Positions 48,923 to 60,106 of a stretch of DNA of 64,000 nucleotides are shown in pieces. The notes under the pieces are model-generated. The model saw only the letters and a program-made list of their open reading frames with translations, searched no databases and was not told where the DNA came from. This DNA is from Pseudomonas cremoris (GTDB lineage Bacteria > Pseudomonadota > Gammaproteobacteria > Pseudomonadales > Pseudomonadaceae), in the NCBI RefSeq assembly GCF_014230465.1, contig NZ_JAAXCY010000002.1:310001-374000 (forward strand). Direction: 5' to 3'. Each line of letters begins with the position of its first letter. The stretch's first letter is position 1. The translations under genes and the position numbers were made by a program.

Positions 48923-49545
48923 TGCTGCTCGCCGGCCTTCTCGCCAGCGTCGAACATGGCCTCAACCGTGTACTTCGCCTGGACAGCACCGCCCTGGCGC
49001 GGCTTGGGCACCTGAACGGCAAGATCATTGCCGTGGATTGCACGAGCCCTACCTTGCAGCTGTTTATCCTGCCCAGCGATGAAGGCCTGCTGCTCGCCAG
49101 CGAGTGGGCAGCCGAGGCCGACTGTACCCTGCGTGCGCCGGCATCGAGCCTGCTGCACCTGGCCCTGAGCCGCAACAAGACTGCGATCCTGCACAGCGCC
49201 GAAGTGGAGCTGGAAGGCGACAGTTCAGTGCTGATGGACCTGGCCGCGGTGCTGCAAGACCTGGAACTGGATTGGGAATACGAGCTGTCACGCTGGATCG
49301 GCCCGGTGCCCACCCAGTTGATCAGCGGGCACCTACGCAGCCGTAAACGCTGGTACCAGCAAGGGTTCGCCAGCCTCAACCAGAACCTTGCCGAATACCT
49401 GAGCGAAGAATCGCGCACCCTGGTCGGGCAACGAGAGGCGCAAGCGCGCTTTCGTGAACTCGACAAGGCCAAAATCGACCTGGAACGCCTTGAGGCACGC
49501 TTCGAGCGCCTGAGCCGTTCCCTTGATCCAAGCGATAACGCATGA
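48922..49545 (+). CDS. ubiJ: Ubiquinone biosynthesis accessory factor UbiJ
   Basis: 207 residues with an N-terminal SCP2-type lipid-binding domain ([40 protein letters not shown]) and a C-terminal coiled coil ([20 protein letters not shown]). UbiJ is a scaffold of the cytosolic Ubi complex that carries hydrophobic intermediates. It overlaps ubiE and ubiB by a few bases (TGATG, ATGA), so the three are translationally coupled. Confidence 0.94.
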   Translation: MLLAGLLASVEHGLNRVLRLDSTALARLGHLNGKIIAVDCTSPTLQLFILPSDEGLLLASEWAAEADCTLRAPASSLLHLALSRNKTAILHSAEVELEGDSSVLMDLAAVLQDLELDWEYELSRWIGPVPTQLISGHLRSRKRWYQQGFASLNQNLAEYLSEESRTLVGQREAQARFRELDKAKIDLERLEARFERLSRSLDPSDNA

Positions 49546-51146
49546 AGCTGCTCGCCGTCCGACGTTTGTTTCGTATCCAGCGCGTCGTAATCCGCTATCA
49601 ACTCGATGACCTGCTGTTCGCCCTCCCGTTGCCGTGGTTCCTGCTGGCGGTACGTTACGTGCTGCCGTGGCGCTGGTTCCCGCGCAAGAAGCTGGAGCTG
49701 AGCCGTGGCGCACGACTACGTCTGGCGTTGCAGGACCTGGGACCGATCTTCATCAAGTTCGGGCAGATCCTCTCGACCCGTCGCGACCTGCTGCCTGAGG
49801 ACATCGCAGACGAGTTGATGCTGTTGCAGGACCGCGTGCCGCCGTTTGACTCGCAGCAGTCGATGAAGCTCATCGAAGAGCAGTTGGGCCAAAAGATCAG
49901 CGACGTGTTCAGCCGTTTCGACGTTGACCCGCTAGCCTCGGCCTCGGTCGCACAGGTACACGCGGCACAGCTTAAGACCGGCGAAGAAGTGGTGGTGAAG
50001 GTGATTCGCCCCGGCCTCAAGCCGATCATCGGCCAAGACCTGGCATGGCTGTTCATCCTCGCCCGCGCTGCCGAGCGTTTCAGCGCCGATGCGCGTCTGC
50101 TGCACCCGGTGGACGTGGTCGCCGACTACGAAAAAACCATCTACGACGAACTCGACCTGCTGCGTGAAGCAGCCAACGCCAGCCAGCTCAAGCGCAATTT
50201 CGAAGGCTCGCCGTTGTTGTACGTGCCGCAAGTGTATTGGGACTGGTGCCGCCCCAAAGTGCTGGTGATGGAGCGCATCTACGGCGTGCAGGTCACCGAC
50301 CTCGCCACCCTGGCCGACCAGCGTACCGACATGAAGATGCTCGCCGAGCGTGGTGTAGAGATCTTCTTCACCCAGGTGTTCCGCGACAGCTTCTTCCACG
50401 CCGACATGCACCCTGGCAACATCTTCGTCAGCACCGTCAACCCGTGGAGCCCGCAGTACATCGCGATCGACTGCGGCATCGTCGGCAGCCTGACCCCGGA
50501 AGACCAGGACTATCTGGCCCGCAACCTGTTTGCGTTCTTCAAGCGCGATTACCGTCGCGTGGCGCAGTTGCACATCGATTCGGGCTGGGTGCCGGCGGAA
50601 ACCAAGCTCAACGAATTCGAAGCGGCGATTCGTACCGTGTGCGAACCGATTTTCGAAAAACCACTGAAAGACATTTCCTTTGGCCAGGTACTGATGCGCC
50701 TGTTCCAAACGGCGCGTCGCTTCAATATGGAAGTGCAGCCGCAGCTGGTCCTGCTGCAAAAAACCTTGCTGAACATTGAAGGCCTGGGCCGTCAGCTGTA
50801 CCCGGACCTGGACCTGTGGAACACCGCACAACCATTCCTCGAGCGCTGGATGCGCGAGCGCATGAGTCCGAAGACCGTGCTGGGCAACCTGCACAGCCAG
50901 ATGGAACAGCTGCCGCACCTGGCCAATATGACCCGTGACCTGCTGGAACGCATGTCCCAGCCCCACGCCAAGGACCCCGCGCCACCATGGCAAAAGCGTA
51001 AGGACGACTGGTTCTTGCGCCTGCTGGGCGCCGCGCACCTGGTCGGTGGCGTGGTACTCGCCATCGGCGGGCCGCTGAATGAGTTGGGCCACTGGCCGGC
51101 CGGCATCATGGTCGCCGTGGGTGTTTATCTGATCGTGCGTCGATAG
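49542..51146 (+). CDS. ubiB: UbiB, atypical kinase-like ubiquinone biosynthesis protein
   Basis: 534 residues of the ABC1/ADCK family. KxGQ motif [16 protein letters not shown], Ala-rich loop [13 protein letters not shown], catalytic-type segment [12 protein letters not shown] and DCGIVGSL are present. Two C-terminal membrane helices ([33 protein letters not shown]) anchor it. It has ATPase rather than protein-kinase activity in studied members and helps extract quinone intermediates. It starts by an ATGA overlap with ubiJ. Confidence 0.97.
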   Translation: MKLLAVRRLFRIQRVVIRYQLDDLLFALPLPWFLLAVRYVLPWRWFPRKKLELSRGARLRLALQDLGPIFIKFGQILSTRRDLLPEDIADELMLLQDRVPPFDSQQSMKLIEEQLGQKISDVFSRFDVDPLASASVAQVHAAQLKTGEEVVVKVIRPGLKPIIGQDLAWLFILARAAERFSADARLLHPVDVVADYEKTIYDELDLLREAANASQLKRNFEGSPLLYVPQVYWDWCRPKVLVMERIYGVQVTDLATLADQRTDMKMLAERGVEIFFTQVFRDSFFHADMHPGNIFVSTVNPWSPQYIAIDCGIVGSLTPEDQDYLARNLFAFFKRDYRRVAQLHIDSGWVPAETKLNEFEAAIRTVCEPIFEKPLKDISFGQVLMRLFQTARRFNMEVQPQLVLLQKTLLNIEGLGRQLYPDLDLWNTAQPFLERWMRERMSPKTVLGNLHSQMEQLPHLANMTRDLLERMSQPHAKDPAPPWQKRKDDWFLRLLGAAHLVGGVVLAIGGPLNELGHWPAGIMVAVGVYLIVRR

Positions 51147-51187
51147 CCAATCCGGTTATACACTGTCGCAAATTGCCGGAGCCGAAC

Positions 51188-51580
51188 ATGAAAGACTGGC
51201 TGGACGAAATCAAGTGGGACAGTGACGGCCTGGTGCCGGCCATTGCCCAGGACTACAAGACCGGGCGCGTGCTGATGATGGCCTGGATGAATCGCGAGGC
51301 CCTGAGCCTTACTGCCACTGAGCAGCGCGCCATCTACTGGTCACGCTCGCGTGGCAAACTATGGCGCAAGGGCGAAGAGTCCGGGCACGTGCAGACCCTG
51401 CACGAGATGCGCATCGACTGCGACGCCGACGTGGTCATCCTGATGGTTGAGCAGATCGGCAACATCGCCTGCCACACCGGCCGTCACAGCTGCTTCTATC
51501 GCGTATTCGAGAATGGCGAGTGGAAGACCGTCGAGCCGGTGCTCAAAGACCCGCACGCCATCTATTCGGCAGGACACTGA
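51188..51580 (+). CDS. hisI: Phosphoribosyl-AMP cyclohydrolase
   Basis: 130 residues from the ATG at 51188; third step of histidine synthesis. Metal sites are in [13 protein letters not shown] and [12 protein letters not shown], and the substrate motif [12 protein letters not shown] is intact. In many enterics HisI and HisE are fused; here they are separate genes two bases apart. Confidence 0.97.
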   Translation: MKDWLDEIKWDSDGLVPAIAQDYKTGRVLMMAWMNREALSLTATEQRAIYWSRSRGKLWRKGEESGHVQTLHEMRIDCDADVVILMVEQIGNIACHTGRHSCFYRVFENGEWKTVEPVLKDPHAIYSAGH

Positions 51581-51582
51581 AC

Positions 51583-51915
51583 ATGAGCGATACCCTGAAC
51601 CGTGTGGCCCAGGTGCTGGAAGACCGCAAAGGCGCGGACGCCGACAGCTCCTATGTCGCCAGCCTGTACCACAAGGGCCTGAACAAGATCCTGGAAAAAC
51701 TCGGCGAAGAATCCGTCGAGACGATCATCGCCGCCAAGGACGCGCAGATCAGCGGCGACTGCAGCGACGTGATCTACGAAACCGCCGATTTGTGGTTCCA
51801 CAGCCTGGTCATGCTCGCCCAACTGGGGCAGCATCCGCAGGCAGTGCTGGATGAACTGGACCGTCGCTTCGGCTTGTCCGGGCATGCCGAAAAGGCCTCG
51901 CGCCCGTCCGCCTGA
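51583..51915 (+). CDS. hisE: Phosphoribosyl-ATP pyrophosphatase
   Basis: 110 residues, all-alpha MazG-like fold; hydrolyses phosphoribosyl-ATP, the second histidine step. [20 protein letters not shown] carries the metal-binding glutamates and [18 protein letters not shown] the second half. Between hisI and tatA in a tightly packed run. Confidence 0.97.
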   Translation: MSDTLNRVAQVLEDRKGADADSSYVASLYHKGLNKILEKLGEESVETIIAAKDAQISGDCSDVIYETADLWFHSLVMLAQLGQHPQAVLDELDRRFGLSGHAEKASRPSA

Positions 51916-51940
51916 CTAACTTTCACAGAGGAATTGCAGC

Positions 51941-52219
51941 ATGGGCATTTTTGACTGGAAACACTGGATCGTCATTCTGGTGGTGGTGGTACTGGTATTC
52001 GGCACCAAGAAACTCAAGAACCTGGGCACTGACGTAGGCGAGTCGATCAAGGGCTTTCGCAAGGCCATGAACGACGACGAAAAGCCGGCTGACCCTGTCG
52101 CAAACCCGGTTCCGCCAGCGCAGCCTGTACACCCGCAGGCCACCCAGCCGATCACCGAGCGTCGCACCTTCGACGTGCAGGCTGAGAAAGTCGAAGAGCC
52201 GACCCGCAAAGACTCGTGA
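51941..52219 (+). CDS. tatA: Twin-arginine translocase subunit TatA
   Basis: 92 residues. One N-terminal membrane helix ([17 protein letters not shown]), an amphipathic helix ([18 protein letters not shown]) and a polar tail. TatA oligomerises to let folded, twin-arginine proteins cross the inner membrane. Ribosome site AGAGGAA. First gene of tatABC. Confidence 0.96.
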   Translation: MGIFDWKHWIVILVVVVLVFGTKKLKNLGTDVGESIKGFRKAMNDDEKPADPVANPVPPAQPVHPQATQPITERRTFDVQAEKVEEPTRKDS

Positions 52220-52229
52220 GCACTGACTA

Positions 52230-52634
52230 ATGTTTGGTATCAGCTTCTCTGAACTGCTGCTCGTCGGCCTCGTGGCCCTGCTGGTGCTGGGGCCGGAACG
52301 CCTGCCCGGTGCCGCACGCACGGCCGGCCTGTGGATCGGGCGCCTGAAACGCAGTTTCAACGCCATCAAACAGGAAGTTGAACGGGAAATCGGCGCTGAC
52401 GAGATCCGTCGGCAATTGCACAACGAACATATCCTGTCGTTGGAGCAAGAGGCACGCAAGATTCTGTCGCCGGTACAGGAGCCCGCCAAGCCGGTGGAAC
52501 CTGTGCCCGAAAACAGCATCGCGCCAGCGTCTGACACCGCCCCCGTGGCACCGCCTGCTCCCACCGAGCCTGCGCCGGCGCCCGTTGCGTCGCCCGCTCC
52601 CCATGACCCTACATTGCCGCCGCGAGCCCCATGA
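52230..52634 (+). CDS. tatB: Twin-arginine translocase subunit TatB
   Basis: 134 residues: [20 protein letters not shown] membrane helix with the conserved Glu8, [20 protein letters not shown] hinge and amphipathic helix, then a Pro/Ala-rich tail. TatB forms the substrate receptor with TatC. It overlaps tatC by ATGA. Confidence 0.96.
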   Translation: MFGISFSELLLVGLVALLVLGPERLPGAARTAGLWIGRLKRSFNAIKQEVEREIGADEIRRQLHNEHILSLEQEARKILSPVQEPAKPVEPVPENSIAPASDTAPVAPPAPTEPAPAPVASPAPHDPTLPPRAP

Positions 52635-53419
52635 GCGCTGATAAACCGGAAAACGACCAGCATATGCCGCTGGTCTCGCACCTCACCGAGTTGCGCACCC
52701 GCCTGCTGCGTTGTGTAGCGGCCATCTTCATCATCTTTGCCGGGCTGTTCGCCTTTACCCAGCAGATCTACACCTTCGTCTCGACACCCCTGCGCCAGTA
52801 CCTGCCAGCCGGTGCGACGATGATCGCCACCGATGTGTCATCGCCGTTCCTCACGCCGTTGAAGCTGACCATGATGGTCTCGCTGTTCCTGGCGATCCCG
52901 GTGATCCTGCACCAGATCTGGGGCTTTATCGCGCCGGGCCTGTACAAGCATGAAAAGCGCATCGCGGTGCCGTTGCTGGTGTCGAGCATCTTGCTGTTCT
53001 ACACCGGCATGGCGTTCGCCTACTTCCTGGTGTTCCCGCTGATCTTCAAGTTCTTCGCCGCTGCTACCCCGGCCGGCGTGGAAATGATGACCGACATCAC
53101 CAGCTACCTCGACTTCGTGATGACGCTGTTCTTTGCCTTTGGCGTGGCCTTCGAAATTCCGGTGGCCGTGGTGCTGCTGGTGTGGATCGGCGTGGTCGAC
53201 GTGAAGTACCTGAAGAAGATCCGCCCGTACGTGATCATCGGCTGCTTCGTGGTCGGCATGATCCTGACGCCGCCAGACATCTTCTCGCAGACCCTGCTGG
53301 CTGTGCCGATGTGGATGCTGTTTGAGATCGGCATCCTGTTCAGCGGCTTGATCAGCAAGCGCGGCGACCATCCGGACGACCAACCCGAAGACGATCAACC
53401 GCCAGCGACCCAGCCGTGA
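52631..53419 (+). CDS. tatC: Twin-arginine translocase subunit TatC
   Basis: 262 residues with six membrane helices. The N-terminal [15 protein letters not shown] holds the signal-peptide-binding Glu/Arg cluster, and [17 protein letters not shown] and FGVAFEIPV motifs are seen (as [29 protein letters not shown]). It recognises the twin-arginine motif. The stop overlaps the rsmE GTG start. Confidence 0.97.
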   Translation: MSADKPENDQHMPLVSHLTELRTRLLRCVAAIFIIFAGLFAFTQQIYTFVSTPLRQYLPAGATMIATDVSSPFLTPLKLTMMVSLFLAIPVILHQIWGFIAPGLYKHEKRIAVPLLVSSILLFYTGMAFAYFLVFPLIFKFFAAATPAGVEMMTDITSYLDFVMTLFFAFGVAFEIPVAVVLLVWIGVVDVKYLKKIRPYVIIGCFVVGMILTPPDIFSQTLLAVPMWMLFEIGILFSGLISKRGDHPDDQPEDDQPPATQP

Positions 53420-54123
53420 ACCTGCTGCTGCTGGAGGAGGCCGACTTTATCGCGGCCGACCGGGTGGTGCTGCGTGATCGCCGCTTGGTGCATATGCAGG
53501 AAGTCCACCGCGCCGCCGTAGGCGACAGCCTGCGCGTCGGGCGCATCGGTGGGCTGATGGGCAATGCCCAACTGCTGCGCCTGGAGGCCGGCGAAGCCGA
53601 ACTTCAAGTGAGCTTCGACCAGCCACCGCCGACCAAACTGCCCCTGACCCTGCTGCTGGCCCTGCCCCGCCCGAAAATGCTGCGCCGGGTGCTGCAAACC
53701 GTAGCAGCCATGGGCGTACCCAAGGTGGTACTGGTCAATAGCTACCGGGTCGAGAAGAGCTTCTGGCAAACCCCATTCCTGGAGCCCGAGGCGATTCGCG
53801 AGCAACTGATCCTTGGCCTGGAACAGGCGCGGGACACGGTATTGCCCGAGATCATCATCGAGAAACGCTTCAAGCCGTTCGTCGAAGACCGGCTGCCGAG
53901 AATGGTTGACGGCACCCTGGGCTTGATCGGCCACCCCGGCGATTACCCGCCGTGCCCACGTGGGTTGGATGAGCCGGTGACCCTGGCGATTGGCCCCGAG
54001 GGCGGCTGGATTCCCTACGAGGTCGATCTACTGACCAAGGCTGGCATGCAGCCTGTACAGCTCGGCGCACGCATCCTGCGGGTCGAAACTGCCGTCACCG
54101 CCCTGCTCGCCCGGCTCTTCTAG
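53416..54123 (+). CDS. rsmE: 16S rRNA m3U1498 methyltransferase
   Basis: 235 residues from a GTG overlapping the tatC stop (GTGA). SPOUT-fold RNA methyltransferase with an N-terminal PUA-like part ([20 protein letters not shown]) and a C-terminal knot ([39 protein letters not shown]). It modifies U1498 in the 30S decoding region. Its position after tat genes is conserved in Pseudomonas. Confidence 0.95.
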   Translation: MNLLLLEEADFIAADRVVLRDRRLVHMQEVHRAAVGDSLRVGRIGGLMGNAQLLRLEAGEAELQVSFDQPPPTKLPLTLLLALPRPKMLRRVLQTVAAMGVPKVVLVNSYRVEKSFWQTPFLEPEAIREQLILGLEQARDTVLPEIIIEKRFKPFVEDRLPRMVDGTLGLIGHPGDYPPCPRGLDEPVTLAIGPEGGWIPYEVDLLTKAGMQPVQLGARILRVETAVTALLARLF

Positions 54124-54136
54124 CCACAATGCCCTT

Positions 54137-54227
54137 TGTAGTGAGCGGGCTTGCCCCGCGCTTCGATTTACCAGGCACCCCACATGTACCTGACACACCG
54201 CAGCGCGGGCCAAGCCCGCTCACTACA
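54137..54227. repeat. REP element, family B, shorter spacer
   Basis: 91-base unit with the TGTAGTGAGCGGGCTTG arm and its complement (one base changed), between rsmE and the first chemoreceptor gene. The central part differs from the other two family B copies. Confidence 0.9.
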
Positions 54228-54310
54228 AACACCCCATTTCCTACAGAATTGCTGACACATGCCGATACGCTCTGAATAAGACCAAGCCTTGTTCCAGGGG
54301 AGATTGCAGC

Positions 54311-56227
54311 ATGTATCGTTGGTTAGCCGAAAAGCTGGGAAATGTCAGCGTCAAATCCAAGCTGGGCATAGGTTTTGGCCTGGTCTTGCTGCTCACGCTC
54401 ATGATCACCTTCACCGGTTGGACCGGCCTGGGTGACGTGATCAGCCGTGGTGACAAACTGGGCTTTATCTCCAGCCTCAACGGGCTGACCAAGGACTTGC
54501 GCCTGGCACGCCTGGACTTCGAAATGCGCCGAGGTGAACAAGGCACGAGCGCCGTCAACGATCTGATTACCCAACTGGACAACGGCCTGAAAACTGCCGC
54601 AGACCTGATCGAACAACCTGACGACAAGGCCCTGGTAGAACAGCAACAGGACGCTTTGAACCAGTACAAAAAAGCGTTCGCCGCGATGGTCCAGGCCGGT
54701 CTCAAACGCGAAGGTGCACGCAGCAAGCTCGGCGACACGGCCGACAACGCCGTGGCCAAGACCAACGACATCGAAAAAAGCCTCCTGCAAGGTGACAGCG
54801 TCAGCCAATTCAACAGCGTGGTCGACCTGAGCAAGCTGATCCAGCAAGCACGCTTCCAGGTTCGCGGCTACACCTACAGCGGCAAAGTCGAGGCCGAGCA
54901 GCCCGCGCTGGATGCCATCGACAATGCCCTGAAAAAGATCACCGAACTCGAAGGCCAACTGCCGGCGCAGTTCCAGACCAACCTGCAAGAGGCCAGCACT
55001 TCGCTGCAAGCGTACCGTGCGGCTGTCAGCCAGTACCGTGACTCTCAAGTAGCAAACACCGCTGCCCTGAAAATCGCGACCGAACAAGGCGATATCTTGC
55101 TGGGTCACAGCAACAAACTCACCACCTCGCAAACCGCGGTGCGAGACACAGATGCCGCGCAGGCCAAACAACTGCTGCTGCTAGCCACTGCACTAGCCCT
55201 GATCTTCGGCATGGTCGCCGCCTGGGCCATCACCCGTCAGATCACTATTCCGCTGAACCAAACCCTCAAGGTCGCAGAGCGCGTTGCCTCAGGTGACCTG
55301 AGCCACAACCTCAACTCGACTCGCCAGGACGAATTGGGCCAACTGCAACGTGCGATGCAGAGCATGAGTGTGGGCCTGCGCGAACTGATCGGCGGCATCA
55401 GCGACGGCGTGACCCAGATCGCCAGCGCTGCCGAGCAATTGTCGGCCGTGACCGAGCAAACCAGCGCTGGCGTGAACAGCCAGAAGGTCGAGACCGACCA
55501 AGTGGCCACCGCTATGAACGAAATGGCAGCGACGGTGCAAGAAGTGGCGCGCAACGCCGAGGAAGCTTCCGAAGCGGCTGTAGCCGCCGACCAGCAGGCC
55601 CGTGAGGGCGACAAGGTCGTCGGCGAAGCCATCGCCCAGATCGAACGCCTGGCCACCGAGGTGGGCAACTCCACGGTCGCCATGGGCGATCTGCAACGCG
55701 AAAGTGACAAGATCGGCAGCGTGCTTGATGTGATCAAGTCTGTGGCCCAGCAAACCAACCTGCTGGCCCTCAACGCTGCCATCGAGGCGGCACGGGCCGG
55801 TGAAGCCGGGCGCGGCTTCGCAGTGGTGGCCGATGAAGTGCGCAGCCTGGCCCAACGCACCCAAAAGTCCACCGAAGAGATCGAGGAACTGATCGTCGGC
55901 CTGCAAAGCGGCACCCAGCAGGTGGCGACCATCATGGACAACAGCCGCAGCCTCACCGACAGCAGTGTCGAATTGACCCGCCGCGCCGGCAACGCACTGG
56001 GCAACATCACCCGCACGGTCTCGACCATCCAGGCGATGAACTCGCAGATCGCCACCGCTGCCGAACAACAAAGCGCCGTGGCGGAAGAGATCAACCGCAG
56101 TGTGTTGAATGTGCGAGATGTATCGGAACAGACTTCTTCGGCCAGTGAGGAGACTGCCGCGTCCAGCGCCGAACTGGCGCGCCTGGGCATCTACTTGCAA
56201 ACCCTGGTGGGGCGCTTTCGCATCTGA
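54311..56227 (+). CDS. Methyl-accepting chemotaxis protein 1 with helical bimodular sensor
   Basis: 638 residues: TM1 (about 18-38), a periplasmic domain of about 245 residues, TM2 (about 286-310), HAMP (311-364) and the cytoplasmic signalling hairpin with tip [20 protein letters not shown]. The sensor length and paired motifs DLRLARLDF (first bundle) and [10 protein letters not shown] (second bundle) fit the helical bimodular (HBM) type that binds organic acids, as in McpS and McpK. In P. aeruginosa an HBM receptor for 2-oxoglutarate lies at the same place beside tatC/rsmE, so this is its likely counterpart. There is no C-terminal pentapeptide for CheR. Confidence 0.9.
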   Translation: MYRWLAEKLGNVSVKSKLGIGFGLVLLLTLMITFTGWTGLGDVISRGDKLGFISSLNGLTKDLRLARLDFEMRRGEQGTSAVNDLITQLDNGLKTAADLIEQPDDKALVEQQQDALNQYKKAFAAMVQAGLKREGARSKLGDTADNAVAKTNDIEKSLLQGDSVSQFNSVVDLSKLIQQARFQVRGYTYSGKVEAEQPALDAIDNALKKITELEGQLPAQFQTNLQEASTSLQAYRAAVSQYRDSQVANTAALKIATEQGDILLGHSNKLTTSQTAVRDTDAAQAKQLLLLATALALIFGMVAAWAITRQITIPLNQTLKVAERVASGDLSHNLNSTRQDELGQLQRAMQSMSVGLRELIGGISDGVTQIASAAEQLSAVTEQTSAGVNSQKVETDQVATAMNEMAATVQEVARNAEEASEAAVAADQQAREGDKVVGEAIAQIERLATEVGNSTVAMGDLQRESDKIGSVLDVIKSVAQQTNLLALNAAIEAARAGEAGRGFAVVADEVRSLAQRTQKSTEEIEELIVGLQSGTQQVATIMDNSRSLTDSSVELTRRAGNALGNITRTVSTIQAMNSQIATAAEQQSAVAEEINRSVLNVRDVSEQTSSASEETAASSAELARLGIYLQTLVGRFRI

Positions 56228-56373
56228 TCGGCTGTTCGCGGCGGCCGACCTCGACCGCCGCGAACAGTATCTTGTGAAGTTTCCTACGCGTTTATCATCC
56301 CTTCCTTTCCCCTCCCGCCGCCAAATCGAATTAGCGTTTGCATTGAACGCTATTGCTGATTTGGAGGCTCCCC

Positions 56374-58284
56374 ATGTTTCGTCGGCTGACCCGCCTGCTG
56401 GGCAATGCCAGCGTCACACTTAAACTGGCCCTGGGCTTTGGCCAGGTGCTGATCCTCAGTCTCATCATCGCGGGCACCGGCTTGCAGGCTCTGAACGCGG
56501 TGCTCAACCGCTCGAGCAACTTGACGGCATTGGCGCAATTGGCCGTGGTCGCGGAGGCCATGCGTGCTGATCGCATTGTGTACCGCACGCTTAGTGACAC
56601 CGCCAGCCTGGGCAAGTTAACCGGCCAGATTGAGAAGATCGAACAGCACCTCTCGTTCCTCTCCCACAATATGAAGGCGCCGGCAGACCTGCAGCGAGTC
56701 CAGGATGCGACACGTTTGGCCGAGAGTTTCAAGGCCGCGCTGGCGGAGCTTCCAACCCTGATAGAGCGCCGGGAAAACGCGCGTGCGCCGTTGAGAAAGA
56801 CCGCCGTCCAAGCCGGAGATACCCTGGCCCAACTGGCCAGCGAATTACCCGACCAAGATGATGAAAAGGCCCTGGACGCGATTGAAAACCTACGCCAGGC
56901 AATCAGCCAGGCCGAGGACGGTGCGCAAGCTCCAGCGTGGTCGAGCGAATCGCTGGAGGCTTATGCGCTGAATGTCAGCAAAGCACTTGATTCGCTGCAG
57001 GTTGCGCTGAACGCCGTTATCGCTTTACCCGTTGACTCGACCTTGCTCAAGAGCGATCTGGAGGCGTATCAAAACCAGCTTTCAGCGCTCAAAGAAGCAC
57101 AGCTGAACACTGAAAGCGTGCAGAACCGCTTCGAACAACAGCTCAACCAATTGCTTGAACAAAGTGATGAGTTGAGCCTGGGCCAGACGCAAAAACGTGA
57201 CAACGAAGCGGATCAAACCCGCACATTGCTGATGGGCGTCACCCTGGCAGCCCTGCTGCTCGGCAGCCTGGCTGCCTGGTGGATCGCCGGGCAGATCGTG
57301 CGGCCGCTGCGCAAGGCCCTGGCCACGGCCAATCGCATCGCCGAGGGCGATCTGAGCCGCACCACGCAAGTAGTGGAGCGCCGCGATGAACTGGGCCAAT
57401 TGCAGCAGAGCATCGCCCAAATGGCCCACAACCTGCGCCACCTTATCGGAGGCATCGGTGACAGCGCCCGAGAGATCGCCAGTGCGGCCACCCAGTTGTC
57501 GACAGTCACTGAAAAAACACGGGATGGGATCAATAACCAAAAAGATGAAACCGATCAGGTCGCCACCGCGATGAACGAAATGCTCGCGACGGCCCAGGAA
57601 GTCGCCAGGCATGCCGAACGGGCCTCGATCGCGGCGATTGAGGCCGACCTGCAAGCCGGTGCCGGGAACAAAGTAGTGGCGCAAGTGGTTGAGCAAATTG
57701 GCCAACTGGCCGACGAAATGGCGCTCTCGGCCCGTGCGATGGTGGCGTTGCAACAGGAAAGCCAAAAGATCGGCAGCGTGCTGGACGTCATCAAATCCGT
57801 ATCCCAGCAGACCAACCTGCTGGCACTGAATGCCGCGATCGAAGCGGCACGAGCCGGCAATGCCGGCGAAGGTTTTGCCGTTGTGGCCGACGAAGTGCGC
57901 AGCCTCGCGCAGCGTACCCAGGAGTCCGCCGAAGAAATCGAAGGGCTGATCAAGAGCCTGCACGCTGGCACCCAGCAAGTCGCTGACATCATGGACGGCA
58001 GCCGCAACCTGACCGACTACAGCGTAGGCCTGACGCGGGATGCAGGCGATGCACTGGCGGCGATTGCCCGCACGGTGGCGGTGATCCAGGAAATGAACCC
58101 GCAAATCGCCGCCGCCGCCGAGGAGCAGAGCGCGGTGGCCGAGGAGATCAATCGCAGTGTATTGAAAGTGCGGGATGTGTCCGAACAAACGGCCGCCGCC
58201 AGCGAGGAAACCGCGGCGGCGAGCGTTCAGTTGAGCAAGTTGAGCCGGGACTTGCAGATGCTGGTGGGCAAGTTCACGTTATAG
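56374..58284 (+). CDS. Methyl-accepting chemotaxis protein 2, tandem paralogue
   Basis: 636 residues from the ATG at 56374 (GGAGG upstream). Same plan as the preceding receptor: TM1 (about 18-36), sensor of about 245 residues, TM2 (about 284-306), HAMP and a signalling tip identical in core ([18 protein letters not shown]). The sensor is strongly diverged: the first bundle keeps [12 protein letters not shown] but the second lacks the R-x3-R-x-Y motif (there it reads [20 protein letters not shown]). It therefore probably senses something else or nothing. Its 3' end overlaps the convergent ABC ATPase gene by 6 bases. Confidence 0.9.
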   Translation: MFRRLTRLLGNASVTLKLALGFGQVLILSLIIAGTGLQALNAVLNRSSNLTALAQLAVVAEAMRADRIVYRTLSDTASLGKLTGQIEKIEQHLSFLSHNMKAPADLQRVQDATRLAESFKAALAELPTLIERRENARAPLRKTAVQAGDTLAQLASELPDQDDEKALDAIENLRQAISQAEDGAQAPAWSSESLEAYALNVSKALDSLQVALNAVIALPVDSTLLKSDLEAYQNQLSALKEAQLNTESVQNRFEQQLNQLLEQSDELSLGQTQKRDNEADQTRTLLMGVTLAALLLGSLAAWWIAGQIVRPLRKALATANRIAEGDLSRTTQVVERRDELGQLQQSIAQMAHNLRHLIGGIGDSAREIASAATQLSTVTEKTRDGINNQKDETDQVATAMNEMLATAQEVARHAERASIAAIEADLQAGAGNKVVAQVVEQIGQLADEMALSARAMVALQQESQKIGSVLDVIKSVSQQTNLLALNAAIEAARAGNAGEGFAVVADEVRSLAQRTQESAEEIEGLIKSLHAGTQQVADIMDGSRNLTDYSVGLTRDAGDALAAIARTVAVIQEMNPQIAAAAEEQSAVAEEINRSVLKVRDVSEQTAAASEETAAASVQLSKLSRDLQMLVGKFTL

Positions 58285-59013
58285 GACTTGGCGCAGGAAC
58301 GCCTGGGCCCGAGGGTCTTTCGGTGAGGCGAAGAACTCGGCCGGTGCGGCGTCTTCAAGCAACTTGCCGTGATCGAAGAACAACACACGGTCGGCCACTT
58401 CACGGGCAAAGCCCATTTCGTGGGTGACGCAGACCATGGTCATGCCTTCCAGGGCCAAGGTCTTCATCACGTCCAGCACTTCGCCGACCATTTCCGGGTC
58501 GAGGGCCGAGGTAGGTTCGTCAAACAGCATCACCTTGGGTTCCATCGCCAGGGCACGGGCAATCGCTACCCGTTGCTGCTGGCCACCAGAGAGACGCGAT
58601 GGAAACTCATTGGCCTTCTGTGCAATGCCGACCTTTTCCAGCAGCGCCAACGCCTTGGCCTCGCGCTCTTTCTTGCCGCGCTTGCGCACGACTTTTTGCG
58701 CTAGGCAAAGGTTCTCCAGCACCGTCATGTGGGGGAACAGGTTGAAGTGTTGGAACACCATGCCGACTTCGCGGCGATAGGCGTTCACATCAGTCTTCGG
58801 GTCGGCCAGTTGCAGGCCGTCGATGCTCACCGAGCCCGAATCAAACTCTTCAAGACCATTGAGGCAGCGTAGGAAGGTAGACTTGCCGGAGCCGGACGGG
58901 CCGATCACCACCAGCACTTCGCCCTTGGCCACCTGGGTGGTGACATGGTCGACCGCGCGCACGATATGGCCACGGGTGTCGAAGACTTTTACCAGATCGC
59001 GGACTTCAATCAC
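58279..59013 (-). CDS. Polar amino acid-type ABC importer, ATP-binding subunit
   Basis: 244 residues from the GTG at 59013, eight bases inside the permease end (GTGATTGA) with GGAGG upstream; a TTG at 59034 is the alternative. Walker [11 protein letters not shown]-loop [11 protein letters not shown], signature LSGGQQQR, Walker [14 protein letters not shown] and the switch His in VTHEM are intact. GlnQ/HisP-type ATPase powering import with the permease and binding protein upstream. Substrate not certain from sequence. Confidence 0.95.
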   Translation of the reverse strand: MIEVRDLVKVFDTRGHIVRAVDHVTTQVAKGEVLVVIGPSGSGKSTFLRCLNGLEEFDSGSVSIDGLQLADPKTDVNAYRREVGMVFQHFNLFPHMTVLENLCLAQKVVRKRGKKEREAKALALLEKVGIAQKANEFPSRLSGGQQQRVAIARALAMEPKVMLFDEPTSALDPEMVGEVLDVMKTLALEGMTMVCVTHEMGFAREVADRVLFFDHGKLLEDAAPAEFFASPKDPRAQAFLRQVL

Positions 59014-59965
59014 TTTGTGCGAGCCTCCGCTCAAGCCGGCTGGCCATTTTCGACAGCGGCAGGTTGATCAGCAGGTACAGGCCTGCCACACAGAACAGGA
59101 TCTCGAACGGCGAGAACGAGGTGGTGATCACTTCACGACCGCTCTTGAGCAGTTCGGTGATGGCAATCACCGAGACCAGCGAGGTGTCTTTAACCAGACT
59201 GATGAATTGACCCGCCAGCGGTGGCAGCACGCGCTTGAACGCTTGCGGTAGCACCACATGGCGCATCGACTGGCTGGCGCTCAGGCCCAGGGAGCGAGCG
59301 GCTTCGTTCTGGCCACGGGTGATGGACTGCACACCGGCCCGCACGATTTCCGCCACATAGGCACCGGTAAACAGCGACAGCGCAGCGATTCCGGCGAATT
59401 CCCGGGACAGGTTGAGCACCGTGCCAATAAAGAAATAGAAAATGAAGATCTGCACCAGCAGAGGCGTACCGCGTACCAGTTCGACGTAGATCGTCGACAG
59501 GTCCCGCAGGGTCGGGTTGCTGGACAGGCGGCACAAGCCGGTCGCCAGGCCAATCGCCAGGCCCAGGATGCCGGACACCACCGACAGCCACAGCGTGGTC
59601 CACAAGCCCCACATCAACGGCCCCAGCGCCCAATGCCGGGTTACGCCGATCACATCACCTTCGGCCACGTCATCGCCGCGTGCCACTTGCAGGCTGTTGT
59701 CGGCCACAGTGAGCTTTTGCTCGGCACCCGCATCATTGCGCAGGGTCACTTCGGCGACGTCGCCTTTGCGCACCAACTCGACCACGGTGGAGATATCCGC
59801 CGCACGCTGGGAGGTTTCAGCCTGGTAGGCGAAGTACTGCGGCACGCGGTTCCAGCGCCACTCGTAGGACATCAACGAGGTGGCGTAGTACAAGGCGCCA
59901 GCCAGGCCGACCAGCACGACCACGGTCAGCAGGTGCCAGGGCCATTGGGCTTTTTTCTGTTTCAT
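59006..59965 (-). CDS. Polar amino acid-type ABC importer, permease
   Basis: 319 residues. An N-terminal membrane helix is followed by an unusual periplasmic stretch of about 80 residues ([14 protein letters not shown] ... [15 protein letters not shown]), then the five-helix HisM/GlnP-type core with the EAA loop ([20 protein letters not shown]). One permease gene implies a homodimer. It overlaps the ATPase gene, and a REP palindrome separates it from the binding-protein gene. Confidence 0.94.
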   Translation of the reverse strand: MKQKKAQWPWHLLTVVVLVGLAGALYYATSLMSYEWRWNRVPQYFAYQAETSQRAADISTVVELVRKGDVAEVTLRNDAGAEQKLTVADNSLQVARGDDVAEGDVIGVTRHWALGPLMWGLWTTLWLSVVSGILGLAIGLATGLCRLSSNPTLRDLSTIYVELVRGTPLLVQIFIFYFFIGTVLNLSREFAGIAALSLFTGAYVAEIVRAGVQSITRGQNEAARSLGLSASQSMRHVVLPQAFKRVLPPLAGQFISLVKDTSLVSVIAITELLKSGREVITTSFSPFEILFCVAGLYLLINLPLSKMASRLERRLAQSD

Positions 59966-60001
59966 TTCAAGTTCCGGGATTGGTGTTGCTTGTCAGGCCG
60001 T

Positions 60002-60085
60002 CTTCGCGAGCAAGCCCGCTCCCACACTTGACCGAGTTCCAACATGAAATGCGGTCAACAGGTGGGAGCGGGCTTGCTCGCGAAG
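60002..60085. repeat. REP element, family A, arms reversed, inside ABC operon
   Basis: CTTCGCGAGCAAGCCCGCTC (from 60002) and its complement (ending 60085) form an inverted repeat with a 36-base centre. The arms face the opposite way from the other family A copies. It lies between the binding protein and permease genes. Confidence 0.88.
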
Positions 60086-60106
60086 GGCGCGACTCGGTCT
60101 AAACCT

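Noticed and set aside
58279..58284. Six-base overlap of convergent receptor and ATPase genes as a regulatory antisense device
   Set aside because: Both proteins end at normal lengths; short tail overlaps are common in compact genomes.
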